From Microcaldota archaeon (GTDB lineage: Archaea; Micrarchaeota; Micrarchaeia; Micrarchaeales; CABMGC01): a stretch of 6,798 bases of DNA. The notes under the pieces were generated by a model that worked only from the letters and a program-made list of their open reading frames with translations, ran no database searches and had not been told where the DNA came from. The stretch is from positions 1 to 6,798 of the forward strand of contig JAJZLO010000004.1 in assembly GCA_021803405.1 (NCBI GenBank), given 5' to 3'. Position numbers and translations under genes: made by a program. This document shows positions 6,309-6,798 of the stretch, piece after piece; position 1 is the first letter of the stretch; every line of letters starts with the position of its first letter.

Positions 6309-6798
6309 TTTTCTTGCAGAGCTTATTTATCGGACATTTACTGCATATAGGGGTAGTAGATTGGCATATTTCTTTTCCATGAGATTTGAATATGTATGCA
6401 GCTTTTTTCCAGTCCTCTTTTTTTATTATACCCATAAGATCTTCTTCTATTTTATCAGGATCTTTACTTTCGCTAATGCCTATTCTTTGTGATAACTTCA
6501 TTACCCAGGTATCTACAGGAATGCCCTCAACTATTGCGTATGCATTTATTAAAATAGTGTTAGCTGTTTTTCTTCCCACACCTGGCAATGCAATTAACTC
6601 GTCCATAGTATTTGGAACTTCTCCATTATATTTTTCAATTAAAATTTTGCATGTTAGAATTATATTTTTTGATTTATTCCCAAAAAAAGTGACATGATTT
6701 ATGTATTTATTTAGCTCATCTACTGTGGCGTTGGCAAAGTCCTTTGTAGTTTGAAACCTCTTATAGAGTTCAGGAGTTAATGCATTAACAACCTCGTC
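6286..6798 (-). CDS. nth: Endonuclease III (Nth), DNA glycosylase/AP lyase, 5' end cut by window edge
   Basis: Base-excision repair enzyme that removes oxidised pyrimidines and cleaves the abasic site. The frame is open to the right edge, starting mid-protein at DEVVNALTPELYKRF, so an internal Met at 6606 is not the start. The visible part is 170 residues; about 35-45 N-terminal residues are missing compared with the usual 210-215. The helix-hairpin-helix LPGVGRKTAN (71-80 of the fragment) holds the catalytic Lys (77), and VDT (95-97) holds the catalytic Asp (96). The C-terminal C-x6-C-x2-C-x5-C pattern (CQSTTPICSKCPINKLC) is complete, so a 4Fe-4S cluster is expected. E. coli Nth has VDTHIFRV, while this protein has VDTWVMKL, with Trp in place of His next to the catalytic Asp. 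A MutY or thymine-mismatch glycosylase relative is a less likely alternative. EndoQ follows with a 23-base overlap or a 4-base gap, depending on its start. Confidence 0.92.
   Translation of the reverse strand, partial: DEVVNALTPELYKRFQTTKDFANATVDELNKYINHVTFFGNKSKNIILTCKILIEKYNGEVPNTMDELIALPGVGRKTANTILINAYAIVEGIPVDTWVMKLSQRIGISESKDPDKIEEDLMGIIKKEDWKKAAYIFKSHGKEICQSTTPICSKCPINKLCKKNGVSKSK

Noticed and set aside
6286..6606. Endonuclease III as a complete 106-residue gene starting at the Met at 6606
   Set aside because: The frame continues upstream to the window edge with conserved Nth sequence (TPELYKRF, NKSKNI), so this Met is internal and the gene is simply cut by the edge.
6058..6697. Plus-strand open frames opposite endoQ and nth (6058-6261 and 6386-6697)
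   Set aside because: Both lie antisense to highly conserved repair enzymes and have no family resemblance.
1..6798. CRISPR array, tRNA, rRNA, insertion sequence or large direct repeats
   Set aside because: I saw no regularly spaced repeats, cloverleaf-like GC-rich segments, transposase motifs or flanking inverted repeats; nearly all bases are in the five genes.

Overview
The window looks like a compact, AT-rich archaeal chromosome segment, probably from a small-genome lineage of the DPANN/ARMAN kind (Parvarchaeota- or Micrarchaeota-like). The lineage is an inference. It rests on a class III (pilin/archaellin-type) signal peptide with the QSTTEYL signature, a DUF2341-type surface protein, a secreted Lon-type (S16) protease domain without an ATPase, endonuclease Q, heavy use of ATA and AGA codons, and archaeal-style start signals (a leaderless-looking TATA-to-ATG spacing and a GGAGAT Shine-Dalgarno). 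Five protein genes fill almost the whole window. No tRNA, rRNA, CRISPR array or insertion sequence is visible.

Layout. Positions 1-114 hold a T-rich tract and a probable promoter. A 364-residue DAHP synthase of the AroF/AroG/AroH type (first step of the shikimate pathway) follows on + (115-1209). It meets, tail to tail with a 2-bp gap, a two-gene minus-strand unit: a signal-peptide-bearing, membrane-anchored, heavily sequon-decorated Lon-like protease (3541-1667), then a HIT hydrolase resembling Fhit (1664-1212). The HIT gene starts at TTG with its Shine-Dalgarno inside the end of the protease gene. A 44-59 bp divergent intergenic region with one palindromic TATA-like element separates the protease from a + strand pilin-like surface protein (3601-5001) with a DUF2341-like region and a lectin-like jelly-roll start. 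That gene's stop codon overlaps the stop codon of the next convergent unit, a minus-strand DNA-repair pair: endonuclease Q (4998-6308) and, upstream of it, endonuclease III/Nth, cut by the right edge (6286-6798).

How the genes fit together. The middle of the window (1667-5001) is a cell-surface module: an exported ATP-independent protease and a disulfide-rich pilin-like protein sharing a promoter region. The right end is a base-repair module: EndoQ nicks DNA at deaminated bases and abasic sites, and Nth removes oxidised pyrimidines. The DAHP synthase belongs to a clade that is chiefly bacterial and fungal, so it is a candidate for lateral transfer. The most interesting items are the Lon-like ectoprotease and its divergent surface partner, the Fhit-like HIT protein in an archaeon, and the AroF-like DAHP synthase.
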